Shown: positions 11,602-19,445 of the stretch, piece by piece
How the letters are laid out: the number at the start of each line of letters is the position of its first letter
Position numbering within the stretch: the stretch's first letter is position 1
Source: Lachnospiraceae bacterium
Lineage (GTDB): Bacteria; Bacillota; Clostridia; Lachnospirales; Lachnospiraceae
Length of the DNA: 46,239 nucleotides
Assembly (NCBI GenBank): GCA_017625255.1
Contig: JAGALK010000056.1
Span: forward strand, 1 to 46,239
Direction of reading: 5' to 3'
Made by a program: the position numbers and the translations under genes
The notes under the pieces: generated by a model
Seen by the model: the letters and a program-made list of their open reading frames with translations, nothing else
Told to the model about the DNA's origin: nothing
Database searches by the model: none

Positions 11602-12324
11602 CTATTTATTTAACACATAGGAAAGTCGGGAAAGATCCATATTGATAATCTGTTCCTGCGGAAACTGTAATTCCTCTAATATCTTATAAGATTCAGCAAA
11701 ATCTCCTACTTGCTCACAATAGTGACTGTCTGTTCCCATTATAATCATCGTGTGATTATCTATACATTTTTCCAAAAGCTCTCGAATACATTTTGCACCA
11801 TCTACACGGGCAGAAAGCGGATGCAAAGAAGAATTGTTCAGCTCTAATGCCACTTTTTCAGCAGTTGCTGCTGCGGTTAATTCTTCGTAATCCAACGGAT
11901 ATCTTGCATCATCCGGATGCCCAATAATTTTTACATAGGGATTTCGCATAGCACCAAGCAATGTCTCTGTATTCTGACGGATAGTACCCTTTGGCAGACA
12001 GGGAATATGCATACTGGCAATAATATAATCCACCTTTGTAAGAATTGGTTCTTCTACATCAATACTGCCCTTATAATCATAAATATTTGCCTCTATACCA
12101 TTGTATATTTGCATATCTTCTATTTGCTTTGGCAATACCTTGAAATTATAAAAATATAAGTCACCACAGGTTCCCGGCATCATTTTTGCATGCTCACTCA
12201 TGCCTACTGCCTTTAAGCCCTTTTTTCTGGCTGCCTGCACATTTTCATTCCATGTACTATACGCATGTCCGCTTGCTATGGTATGCGTGTGTAAATCTAT
12301 CAGTGATTTCATCCTCTTTTTCAT
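11602..12324 (-). CDS. PHP-domain phosphatase (YcdX type)
   Basis: 240-residue PHP metal-dependent phosphoesterase. Metal-binding motifs appear in order: DLHTHT (10-15), SEHA (about 43), GIEAN (about 77), SMH (about 104), GHPD, ELNNSS and TDSHY (near the C-terminus). This matches the trinuclear-metal YcdX-like branch. Substrate unknown; relatives act on small phosphorylated compounds. The ATG at 12324 overlaps the cwlD stop as ATGA; an ATG four codons later is equally possible. It ends the three-gene unit with GH18 and cwlD, but a role in spore cortex formation is only inferred from position. Confidence 0.85.
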   Translation of the reverse strand: MKKRMKSLIDLHTHTIASGHAYSTWNENVQAARKKGLKAVGMSEHAKMMPGTCGDLYFYNFKVLPKQIEDMQIYNGIEANIYDYKGSIDVEEPILTKVDYIIASMHIPCLPKGTIRQNTETLLGAMRNPYVKIIGHPDDARYPLDYEELTAAATAEKVALELNNSSLHPLSARVDGAKCIRELLEKCIDNHTMIIMGTDSHYCEQVGDFAESYKILEELQFPQEQIINMDLSRLSYVLNK

Positions 12325-13013
12325 CCTTCACTTAAATGCTGTACGATTCCCATCATAATTGCCCATGCCACTTTATCCTGATATTCTTCTGTATTTAAAA
12401 GCTCTGCCTCTTCACTGTTGCTTAAAAAACCACATTCTACAATTACAGTAGGTGTAGGTGTCTTTTTCAGCAAATAGTAGCTTTCATTGGCTTTTTCTAC
12501 ACGATGATTTTCCGGATCTAATCTTGTCACCATACTGGTCTGGATTTTTTTTGCTAAGGCTTCTCCCTCTTTGGATTGTCCGTAATAAAATACCTGCGCA
12601 CCCTTGACATATTCTTCAGGATAACTGTTTTGATGTATGCTGACAGTAAATATCGGCATAGCTTCTGTAATAATTTCACAACGATTATGCATATCCTCGG
12701 CTTTTTTATTCTGCGCACCGGCAGAATACAGTCCCTTACTATCACTTCTTGTCATAATCACTTCATAATCCTGACTTTCCAACAAGACCTTCAGCTTGTG
12801 GGCAATTACGAGATTAATATCCTTTTCTAAACTTCCATTGATACCGATTTTACCGGGATCATCACCGCCATGCCCCGCATCGATAACAATACACTTTTCA
12901 TTGACCGGTTTTGCTTCTTTACTTTCGGCTATCACAAGGGCTTCCTTTCGGGAAACAATCGCCGCTGCAAGTAACAGAATAATCGTCATGCCCAGTTCGA
13001 TTTTCTTTTTCAA
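12321..13013 (-). CDS. cwlD: N-acetylmuramoyl-L-alanine amidase CwlD (spore cortex)
   Basis: Amidase_3 zinc enzyme of 230 residues. N-terminal membrane/signal segment (about 5-28), then catalytic motifs DAGHGGDDPG (Zn His), Glu in SLEKDIN, SIHQN (Zn His) and VECGFLSN (catalytic Glu). Size and architecture match CwlD, which removes the peptide from muramic acid so that muramic-delta-lactam can form in the spore cortex, needed for germination. It follows the GH18 gene by 52 bases. General cell-wall amidases of the same family are the alternative. Confidence 0.85.
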   Translation of the reverse strand: MKKKIELGMTIILLLAAAIVSRKEALVIAESKEAKPVNEKCIVIDAGHGGDDPGKIGINGSLEKDINLVIAHKLKVLLESQDYEVIMTRSDSKGLYSAGAQNKKAEDMHNRCEIITEAMPIFTVSIHQNSYPEEYVKGAQVFYYGQSKEGEALAKKIQTSMVTRLDPENHRVEKANESYYLLKKTPTPTVIVECGFLSNSEEAELLNTEEYQDKVAWAIMMGIVQHLSEG

Positions 13014-13065
13014 TCACTTACCCCAAAAAAACTTCTTAACCTATTTTATGAAAAAGGATATTGTC

Positions 13066-14811
13066 CTATTCGTTCATATATTTAATTACCGTATCCCAAA
13101 AGCTGCTGTCTTCAAAACCCAGCTTCCAGAAGGATACACCTGCCAATCCCTTGTCTGCTGCTGCCTGAAGCCTTAGCTCCATAGATTCCGTATCTTCCAG
13201 CCAGATTTTGTAGGTAACACTGTCGTTGATATATTCTGCATAATACTGACCATCTTCTTCTGACCAAACCGGTTCTGCGCCATTAACAGATGCCCTTCTC
13301 CAGCCTTCCTGCATACCAACAGCCTCAGAGGTTACATCATATGCCTTGAAATCCTCAGACGCAGATTCCACGCTGTCTCCGGTAACACCTTCCTTTGGTG
13401 TTAATGCCCATATCCTTGTATACAAAGGAGCTGCCAAAATCAACTGTTCTGCCGGAACCTCTTCTAAGGTATCCTTGATACCCTGAGTAACAAATCCTAT
13501 GGACGCCACAGAGCCTTCATCAGAACCCGCATAATGCTCATCATAACCCATCATAATAATATAATCTGCAAAATTTGCCTGCTCTTTTCTGTTATAAAAA
13601 GCCGTATACTCCGTTGGTACATAGTTGTCTACGGATAGAATAATACCATTGTTTTCACATTTTAAGGACAATTCACGAATAAACTGGATATAGCCTTCTT
13701 TTGCTTCTGTATTCAAAGCTTCAAAATCTACATTAATTCCGTCTAAGTTATATTCAATCGCTGCCGCAATCAACTGATTTACCACATTGCTTCGCTTGGA
13801 TGTATGACTTAAAACCTCTGTCGTATCCACATCTTCATTTTCTAAATTGCTGACTAATGCCCACACTTCAATTCCCTGATTATGGCAATATTCCACATAG
13901 TCTTTGCTGGCAAGGTTTACAAGTCCGCCATCATTGTCATTTAAGTAAAACCATGTCGGAGAAACCACATTTAAACCCTTTGTATTGGAAATCACATCTG
14001 TCACTGTACTATTTGCCGCTGTGGTTGTCACCTGATGCCATGCCATGTTGATCTTCTCATCTTTTAAAATATGGGAAAACTCTTCTCGAATCGGTGTATG
14101 CTTACGGCTTTGCTTTTCCACTTTTCCCAAGCGTTTTTTCTGCACATAGCCGATTACGCCTTCCTTTGTAGCAACCTTGTCCCAGTCTTCACCGGTTTCT
14201 AATACGGTTAGAACCTCTGCCTCAGCTACTTCTACAAGAATCGGACTTTTAATGCCGCCCCTATAGCGCACCTGTGTAGCTTCTTCTACCGGTACAGTCT
14301 GATAATCCGAAAAATCTGTTGTCACAACTACTACATTAGGATCCTCATAAAACACAAAATCCATATTGGAGAATTTCTTTACATAATCTAACGCCACATA
14401 GGCTGTATCCGCATCTGCATACACAATCACATAATCCTCTGCATGCGCTTCCTTTGTTACAAAATACTCTTTACCGGAAACTGCCGCAGAAATGACATCT
14501 GTCGGTGTGGTGTACAGCAAAAGATTTTCATTGGTATCCCAGTAAAAACGATCATTAAACATCTCTTTTACTGCTGTAATATCCATATAAACGGTTCCAT
14601 CCTTTACAACCGCCTGTGTTTCAATCTTTTCATTATCCAATATAATTGCTGCCTTAGATGTATCATTAAGCTCATAATACTCATACAAATCCATAATTTC
14701 TTCGGACGGTGTGTATTTTTCTACGACCTTTCCGATTACAACGACTAAAACGATGATCACAATTACTGCTATGGCTAAGATTGCCGACTGCAGCATTTTC
14801 TTTCTCTCCAT
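13066..14811 (-). CDS. Membrane-anchored SH3 / GH18 glycosidase
   Basis: About 581 residues from the ATG at 14811, which has AAAGGAGG eight bases upstream; the longer frame adds 18 residues without an SD. Order: N-terminal membrane helix (about 8-30), an N-terminal domain of copper-amine-oxidase-N type (about 50-180), an SH3-like domain (about 185-235, SPILVEVAEAEVLTVLETGEDWDKV), then a GH18 barrel (about 255-581) with the catalytic DGINVDFE motif (DxxDxE-type). Such proteins cleave N-acetylglucosamine-containing polymers or bind the cortex (as SleL/YaaH do). It heads an operon with cwlD, suggesting a spore-wall or germination role; this is inference. Confidence 0.85.
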   Translation of the reverse strand: MERKKMLQSAILAIAVIVIIVLVVVIGKVVEKYTPSEEIMDLYEYYELNDTSKAAIILDNEKIETQAVVKDGTVYMDITAVKEMFNDRFYWDTNENLLLYTTPTDVISAAVSGKEYFVTKEAHAEDYVIVYADADTAYVALDYVKKFSNMDFVFYEDPNVVVVTTDFSDYQTVPVEEATQVRYRGGIKSPILVEVAEAEVLTVLETGEDWDKVATKEGVIGYVQKKRLGKVEKQSRKHTPIREEFSHILKDEKINMAWHQVTTTAANSTVTDVISNTKGLNVVSPTWFYLNDNDGGLVNLASKDYVEYCHNQGIEVWALVSNLENEDVDTTEVLSHTSKRSNVVNQLIAAAIEYNLDGINVDFEALNTEAKEGYIQFIRELSLKCENNGIILSVDNYVPTEYTAFYNRKEQANFADYIIMMGYDEHYAGSDEGSVASIGFVTQGIKDTLEEVPAEQLILAAPLYTRIWALTPKEGVTGDSVESASEDFKAYDVTSEAVGMQEGWRRASVNGAEPVWSEEDGQYYAEYINDSVTYKIWLEDTESMELRLQAAADKGLAGVSFWKLGFEDSSFWDTVIKYMNE

Positions 14812-14850
14812 TTTGCCTTCCTCCTTTTGTAAAATAGCCCACTTGTGCAC

Positions 14851-14878
14851 ATTATAGCATACCAAAACCTATATTCAA
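14851..14878 (-). promoter_or_regulatory. Promoter of the GH18-cwlD-PHP operon
   Basis: Minus strand TTGAAT (14878-14873), 16-base spacer, TATAAT (14856-14851) with an extended -10 TGC. It looks sigma-A-like rather than a sporulation-sigma promoter. Confidence 0.6.
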
Positions 14879-14905
14879 AGAATTTTATAAAACCTTAATA
14901 AACAA

Positions 14906-14933
14906 AAGATGCACCCCAAACGGAATGCATCTT
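14906..14933 (-). terminator. Terminator downstream of the 69-residue gene
   Basis: AAGATGCA / TGCATCTT stem (8 bp) with a 12-base loop. The plus-strand side has CTTTTTTG and the minus-strand side TTTGTTT, so it may act both ways. Confidence 0.65.
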
Positions 14934-14961
14934 CTTTTTTGTCTCTTTATCTAATATCATA

Positions 14962-14997
14962 CATTCTCATTCGGCATTGAGGAACCCAATCAGAATG
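14962..14997 (-). other. Two-step hairpin in non-coding sequence
   Basis: Minus strand CATTCT and AGAATG enclose a smaller ATTG / CAAT hairpin. It lies between the stop at 15033 and the terminator. It could be a 3' UTR element or a small RNA; nothing else supports a function. Confidence 0.25.
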
Positions 14998-15032
14998 CTT
15001 CACACATAATCCCGTGGTTTACGGTTACATTT

Positions 15033-15242
15033 TTAGTCATGATAGACCTTGTTAAATCTAAGTTCTTTTAACACCCCCTCATCATAAATATAATCCCGCA
15101 TATATGCGATATCTTCATTTACAAAGATGGCATCTGTAATGCCCAAAGAACTGCTTGGCAAACCTTCTAACCACAACGCAATTCCCCTTTGCTCAATCTG
15201 CTGCAGTTCTACGAATAACTGCATTTTACGCTCATTATTCAT
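15033..15242 (-). CDS. Small conserved-looking hypothetical protein
   Basis: 69 residues, hydrophilic, no membrane segment. The N-terminal half reads as an amphipathic helix (LFVELQQIEQRGIALWLEG), and the C-terminal part is acidic then basic (DYIYDEGVLKELRFNKV). An AGGGAG lies 10 bases before the ATG. I have seen similar short proteins annotated as hypothetical in Lachnospiraceae, but I know no function. Monocistronic, between the MinD-like gene and a terminator. Confidence 0.7.
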   Translation of the reverse strand: MNNERKMQLFVELQQIEQRGIALWLEGLPSSSLGITDAIFVNEDIAYMRDYIYDEGVLKELRFNKVYHD

Positions 15243-15295
15243 ATAGTACTCCCTTGCTTATCCCCACTTAGATGTACAATTTTATTTGTGAGAAA

Positions 15296-15952
15296 CTATA
15301 TCTTCCTTCTATTGGGTATTCGCAATTTCTTTTTTCTTGTTACTGCGGTATTTCCTAAAAGCAGATGAAAGACCGAAAAATACTTTCCCTGTATGCAACA
15401 GGCATCCTGTACTATGGGTATCTCTTCGACTTTAATCTGAAACTCTTTTTCCACCGCCTTTTTTACTTTGTGGGATGCATTTACAGCTCCATATACAGGC
15501 TGCATGTTTCCCCATAATTCTGTTTGTACCATTCGTAACAGATATCTGGCAGCAAATGTCTGCCAGGGATTCAAATTCAACAGGAATATTTTTCTGTCAC
15601 ATCGCATAATTTCTTCCCGACAGCTTAGATAGGCATCTCCAAAATCCAGAATAATTCTCTCATAGTCCATGTTTAAAAGGACAGGTATTCTCTCTTTGCT
15701 ATAATCCGGATAATAAAAGACTCCCTGATCTGTAAAATAACCATCTTTTTCAGCTTTTTTCCACTGAGAAAGCTGCCCATGCCCTCCAATTTCCACACAG
15801 GCGGTTTTTTCACCTAAGCCGCTGGTCGTATAATTTGCCAATGCGACTGCTAAATGTGTCACGCCGCTTCCCCGGATACTTCCGGCGATTCCAATGACTC
15901 TTAAACGGATTGTTTTCTCTGCCTCCTTTCCTCTTTGCAAGCATTCCGCCAA
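15296..15952 (-). CDS. MinD/ParA-like protein with degenerate P-loop
   Basis: Up to 218 residues. The N-terminal GIAGSIRGSGVTHLAVALANY (about 21-41) is the start of a MinD/ParA/TadZ fold. The Walker A lysine is absent: GKT is replaced by GVT. The residues ILDFGDAY (about 101) resemble Walker B. Such atypical ATPases occur among TadZ/CpaE-like localisation proteins. The first 143 bases overlap the kinase gene in the +1 frame. The annotated start is a TTG at 15952 without an SD. A strong AAAGGAGG lies inside the overlap (about 15919-15926), but the next ATG/GTG/TTG in frame is far downstream. Start is therefore unresolved: ATC initiation or programmed +1 frameshifting from the kinase are alternatives. 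It has a basic C-terminal tail (RKKKLRIPNRRK). Confidence 0.65.
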   Translation of the reverse strand: MAECLQRGKEAEKTIRLRVIGIAGSIRGSGVTHLAVALANYTTSGLGEKTACVEIGGHGQLSQWKKAEKDGYFTDQGVFYYPDYSKERIPVLLNMDYERIILDFGDAYLSCREEIMRCDRKIFLLNLNPWQTFAARYLLRMVQTELWGNMQPVYGAVNASHKVKKAVEKEFQIKVEEIPIVQDACCIQGKYFSVFHLLLGNTAVTRKKKLRIPNRRKI

Positions 15953-17261
15953 ACAGCCGTTCTTTTTCTTTCGTCAGGCAAAAAGGCTCTGCATCCAGAG
16001 GAAAACAATATACCCTTTCCTTCCAGTCTGCTGCATACCGCTTTGCCAATCTGCTATCTCCATAATTACAGACCAACACCAGATTTTCACTGCCTTTTAC
16101 TTTTTCATACGCAAGATATGACTCGTCTTGTTCCCATTTACGGCTGCCTAATACTAATACAAACATATCTGCTTTTACCAAAGCTGCCTGCGCAATATCT
16201 CTTCCATAGTCTAAGACCTCGATAGCATCTATGGGTAATTGCACACTTACACCTTCTCCATACTTTGGTATCCCCACAAAATTTCCTCTGCGGTACAATC
16301 CATCTTCTTCTGCAAATCCACCACTTTGAATCAGCTTTTGCATTGTTTTATAAGGGGTTTTTTCCTGATATACCGTCTTGACCTTCTGCTGGTTTAGATA
16401 TGTCGTTAAAGATATGGCAAAATGCGTAGCTCCTACACGGGGCTGACTGCCTGCTACAATGATTTTTCTTAAGAGATGCTTTTGATAAACTGGATTTTCA
16501 CTGAATTGCATTTGCTGTATAAGTGCCGACTTAAACTGGGCAATTGTTAAGTAGCGCTCTGCTTCCTCTGCCCTTGTTGCCTTATCTGCAATATGCATTA
16601 GACCTTGGGATTTCTCATCCGCTGAAGACAAAATCAGCTTTTCTAACAGCTTTCCCAAGCTGTAAATATCTGTCTGCAAACTGATTTTTCCATAACGGGA
16701 TTTTTCTGGAGCACAAAACTCCGGTGTCCCAAAATTTTGAAACTTTTCCCCTGTTTCATCCAAAAAAGAAGCTATACCAAAATCTATCAGCTTAACGCCG
16801 CCTTTCCCAATAATTACATGTTCCGCTTTTAAGTCCTGATAAATTAAGGGTTTGGGCTTTATCCGGTGTAAATACTCCAGAATGTCTGCCACTTCTGCTA
16901 TGGTATGATAAATAAAATCCAGGGTAATAAATGATGATTGAAGCATGACTGCTTCTAAGGATTCACCCTCAGCATATTCCTCTACAATATAGTAATATTC
17001 GTCGTCTTCTTCTATATCATATACAGTGGGAATCTGTGGATGCTTCAGATGATTCAGGATATCAGCCTCCCGAATCTGCCAGGCGAACTCCGCTTGCTTA
17101 GATATGCGTTTAACCGCGCGGTATTCTCCTAACCTTTGATGTCTGACCAGATAAGTTGTACTTCCTGCGCCCTGTCCGATTTCAGACAGAACTCTGTATC
17201 GGCCAAACCAGAGTATTTCATGAATGACTTTTCGCTCCTTCCCATATTTTGGAAAAAGCAT
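15810..17261 (-). CDS. Divergent Ser/Thr protein kinase fused to a MinD-like module
   Basis: 483 residues if started at 17261. Kinase domain (about 20-255): Gly loop GQGAGSTTYLV (29-39), AVK (Lys51), Glu65, catalytic loop Y141-Q-D-L-K-A-E-H148, DFG at 160, and GTPEFCAPE. Asp143 and Lys145 are kept, but HRD is YQD and the Mg-binding Asn is His148. After about residue 265 a MinD-like segment begins (AGSQPRVGATHFAISL), again without the P-loop lysine. There is no extracellular PASTA region, so it is not a PrkC-type receptor. A strong SD (GGAAGGAG, 17242-17235) lies inside this frame, nine bases before an ATT at 17225, and the promoter would put the start site at about 17267. The real start may thus be the ATT. 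It is divergent from mecA. Confidence 0.75.
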   Translation of the reverse strand: MLFPKYGKERKVIHEILWFGRYRVLSEIGQGAGSTTYLVRHQRLGEYRAVKRISKQAEFAWQIREADILNHLKHPQIPTVYDIEEDDEYYYIVEEYAEGESLEAVMLQSSFITLDFIYHTIAEVADILEYLHRIKPKPLIYQDLKAEHVIIGKGGVKLIDFGIASFLDETGEKFQNFGTPEFCAPEKSRYGKISLQTDIYSLGKLLEKLILSSADEKSQGLMHIADKATRAEEAERYLTIAQFKSALIQQMQFSENPVYQKHLLRKIIVAGSQPRVGATHFAISLTTYLNQQKVKTVYQEKTPYKTMQKLIQSGGFAEEDGLYRRGNFVGIPKYGEGVSVQLPIDAIEVLDYGRDIAQAALVKADMFVLVLGSRKWEQDESYLAYEKVKGSENLVLVCNYGDSRLAKRYAADWKERVYCFPLDAEPFCLTKEKERLFGGMLAKRKGGRENNPFKSHWNRRKYPGKRRDTFSSRIGKLYDQRLR

Positions 17262-17273
17262 CTCTTATGTTTG

Positions 17274-17302
17274 GTTATAGCATATACATCTTTATATTTC
17301 AA
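17274..17302 (-). promoter_or_regulatory. Promoter of the kinase/MinD-like operon
   Basis: Minus strand TTGAAA (17302-17297), 17-base spacer, TATAAC (17279-17274). The predicted start site (about 17267) leaves only about six bases before the ATG at 17261, but about 40 bases before the SD-linked ATT at 17225. Confidence 0.7.
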
Positions 17303-17355
17303 CCGTTTTTCCGTTTTTTTTAGAGAGTTTATATTTTTTTAATACACATGCATAC

Positions 17356-17384
17356 TTTACATCCTACGGGCATTTGTTTATAAT
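17356..17384 (+). promoter_or_regulatory. Promoter of mecA
   Basis: TTTACA (17356-17361), 17-base spacer, TATAAT (17379-17384). It leads to an SD (AAGGAAGTG) and the ATG at 17430. Confidence 0.8.
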
Positions 17385-17429
17385 AGGGCATATTGGTTTA
17401 CCATGTTTTCGAGATAAGGAAGTGATGAA

Positions 17430-18221
17430 ATGAAAATTGAAAAAGTAAACGACAATCAGATCCGTTGTACACTGACTAGACAGGATTTGGCTAACAGACA
17501 TTTAAAATTAAGCGAGCTTGCTTATGGCACCGAAAAAGCCAGAGAGCTCTTCCATGATATGATGCAGCAGGCAAATTATGAGTTTGGATTTGAGGCTGAG
17601 GATATTCCTCTGGTGATTGAAGCAATTCCTATTTCTCACGAATCCATTATTCTGATTATTACAAAGGTAGAATATCCGGATGAATTAGATACCCGTTTCA
17701 GCAAATTTTCTGATGCACCGGATGATTTTGACGAATATTCCGATGACAATCAGGATATTATTGCAGAAGGCGCAGACGATATTCTCAGTCTTTTCCGCAA
17801 AATATCCGAAGAAAAATCCATTACAGATTCTATTTCTGACCAAAAGGATTTTGTACCTTTAAAGGATACGGTAGAACATACTTCACCAAAGACAAAATCC
17901 TCTAAGGAAGATGTCATTATCCCGGCAAACCTTACCAGAATTTTCTTATTCCGCAATTTGATGGATATTACAAGACTTGCTCGGATTTTGGACGGTTTCT
18001 TTGATGGTGAGAACACCCTGTATAAAGAACCAAATGCCTCCCGTTATCATCTGGTATTACAAAAGAACAATCTTTCACCGGAGGTTTTCAACAAGGTTTG
18101 CAATATTCTTTCCGAATATGCCAATCAAGAACCTGTTACTCCGGCAACAGAAGCATTTTTTGCAGAGCATTATACTATTTTGTGCAAGAAACGCGCATTA
18201 CAGACCTTTGCACAATTTTAG
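17430..18221 (+). CDS. mecA: Adaptor protein MecA
   Basis: Adaptor that delivers substrates to the ClpC-ClpP protease. 263 residues. The N-terminal domain (1-85) begins MKIEKVNDNQIRCTLTRQDLANRH and includes the conserved SELAYG-x-x-K/R-A-R-x-L-F segment. A long acidic linker (about 86-145) joins it to the C-terminal ClpC-binding domain (about 150-263) with FRNLMDITRLA. It has its own sigma-A-type promoter and a terminator, so it is monocistronic. In bacilli MecA controls competence; in Clostridia the substrates are less known. Confidence 0.93.
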   Translation: MKIEKVNDNQIRCTLTRQDLANRHLKLSELAYGTEKARELFHDMMQQANYEFGFEAEDIPLVIEAIPISHESIILIITKVEYPDELDTRFSKFSDAPDDFDEYSDDNQDIIAEGADDILSLFRKISEEKSITDSISDQKDFVPLKDTVEHTSPKTKSSKEDVIIPANLTRIFLFRNLMDITRLARILDGFFDGENTLYKEPNASRYHLVLQKNNLSPEVFNKVCNILSEYANQEPVTPATEAFFAEHYTILCKKRALQTFAQF

Positions 18222-18236
18222 TTTTCTATCAAATTA

Positions 18237-18280
18237 AAAAGTTCCGTATTCTCAGGTTATCTAAAGAATACGGAACTTTT
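18237..18280. terminator. Shared bidirectional terminator of mecA and the DUF1858 gene
   Basis: A 16-bp perfect stem (18237-18252 with 18265-18280) with A- and T-tracts on both sides, lying between converging genes. Confidence 0.9.
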
Positions 18281-18297
18281 ATTTTTCATACTTTTTA

Positions 18298-18507
18298 TTA
18301 TGCAAGATCTTTTGCTAAAAATGCATTGATTTCATCTACTAATGCATCTGGCTCAATTCCATGAACCATAGCTGCTTCTTCGATGGTTTCCATCTGGGAG
18401 GATGGGCATCCAAGGCAGTGCATTCCTATATTTAAAAGAATTGGTGCGATGTTTTCATCAATTTTAAGTAATTCTCCAATCATTGTAGATTTTGTTACCT
18501 GTGTCAT
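18298..18507 (-). CDS. DUF1858 domain protein (hybrid-cluster-associated redox disulfide type)
   Basis: 69 residues from the ATG at 18507, with AGGAGG seven bases upstream; the longer frame lacks an SD. The whole protein is one DUF1858 domain with the paired cysteines in MHCLGCPSS (about 31-39) and the helix ETIEEAAMVHGID/E. These small proteins often accompany hybrid-cluster or iron-sulfur proteins and are thought to act in redox or NO stress. It is divergent from a ferredoxin gene 208 bases away. Confidence 0.88.
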   Translation of the reverse strand: MTQVTKSTMIGELLKIDENIAPILLNIGMHCLGCPSSQMETIEEAAMVHGIEPDALVDEINAFLAKDLA

Positions 18508-18632
18508 CTGTATACCTCCTATTTTTTCCTTTTTTGCCACTATTCATAGTAGCTGACTTGGTTATTATATACCGTTTCCTTCTTTTATGCAATCCTTTCG
18601 CTTATGTTCTTTTAAAAATACTTGCTGAGTAC

Positions 18633-18661
18633 TTGTATTCATAATTCTTTTGTATTAAAAT
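18633..18661 (+). promoter_or_regulatory. Promoter of the ferredoxin gene
   Basis: TTGTAT (18633-18638), 17-base spacer, TAAAAT (18656-18661), 55 bases before the ATG. Confidence 0.55.
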
Positions 18662-18715
18662 ATTTCTAAGCTAAACGAAATAGCTAATATTCAATTACAT
18701 AAGGAGGAATTACCA

Positions 18716-18886
18716 ATGGCATATGTTATTACAGACGGATGCGTTAGCTGCGGAACTTGCGAAGGCGAATGTCCAGTAGGAGCTATCTCTGCTGGTGACG
18801 GAAAATACGAAATCGATGCAAGTGCATGTGTAGATTGCGGTACTTGTGCTGGTGCCTGTCCTACAGGAGCAATCGAGCAGGGCTAA
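18716..18886 (+). CDS. Clostridial 2[4Fe-4S] ferredoxin
   Basis: 56 residues, a short soluble electron carrier. It has two CxxCxxC-x3-CP motifs: C9, C12, C15 with C19-P20, and C38, C41, C44 with C48-P49. Each motif supplies three cysteines to one cluster and the fourth to the other, as in Clostridium pasteurianum ferredoxin. AAGGAGG precedes the ATG by 8 bases. Monocistronic with a strong terminator. Likely carrier for pyruvate:ferredoxin oxidoreductase, hydrogenase or Rnf, none of which is in this window. Confidence 0.97.
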   Translation: MAYVITDGCVSCGTCEGECPVGAISAGDGKYEIDASACVDCGTCAGACPTGAIEQG

Positions 18887-18910
18887 TTGCTAAAGTAAAA
18901 TACGAATTAA

Positions 18911-18944
18911 AAATGCTGTTACACGAAAGTGTAGCAGCATTTTT
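18911..18944. terminator. Terminator shared by ferredoxin and GNAT genes
   Basis: 14-base arms with one mismatch close on a GAAA tetraloop and end in TTTTTT on the plus strand. The opposite strand also has a T-rich tail. Confidence 0.9.
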
Positions 18945-18949
18945 TACTT

Positions 18950-19420
18950 TTATAATATTTTTTCCATTCCGATTTTCTGAGGCATAAGTCCGCAGGATTC
19001 GTAGAATTTCTTCGCATTTTCATTTTTATCCCATACATTTAAGGTTACATTATAGCAGCCCTCTTCCTTTGCAAAATTTAATACAAATTCATATAGCTGT
19101 CTTCCGATATGCTGTCCTCGGATATTTTCATCTACACACAAATCATCGATATAGAGTGTCTTGATATCTGTCAAAACATTGTCTTTTATGTGCTGCTGAA
19201 AAATGCAAAATGCGTAGCCTAATACCTCGTCTTTTTCATCTACACCTACAAATATAGGCTTTGTGTCATCTCTAATTAACACCTGTAGTTCCTCATTTGT
19301 GTATTTAGTTGCATTAGCTTTAAAAATGTCTGGTCTTCCTATATGATGTACCATCGCCACCTGTAGCAATAATTGATGCATTTTTTCTATATCTTTTTCT
19401 TTTGCTCTTCTGATTAACAT
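18950..19420 (-). CDS. GNAT-family N-acetyltransferase
   Basis: 156 residues, a single GNAT domain. Motif A is YIDDLCVDENIRGQHIGRQL (about 93-112), with RGQHIG forming the acetyl-CoA pyrophosphate loop. Motif B includes VTLNVWDKNENAKKFYESCGL (about 129-149). The substrate is unknown; similar proteins acetylate amines or N-termini. An AAGGAG lies 7 bases before the ATG. Confidence 0.88.
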   Translation of the reverse strand: MLIRRAKEKDIEKMHQLLLQVAMVHHIGRPDIFKANATKYTNEELQVLIRDDTKPIFVGVDEKDEVLGYAFCIFQQHIKDNVLTDIKTLYIDDLCVDENIRGQHIGRQLYEFVLNFAKEEGCYNVTLNVWDKNENAKKFYESCGLMPQKIGMEKIL

Positions 19421-19445
19421 AGTATACTCCTTATATCAATTTCGT

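Noticed and set aside
14990..15040. 16-codon ORF after the 69-residue gene
   Set aside because: No SD, overlaps the preceding stop, and is more easily read as 3' non-coding sequence.
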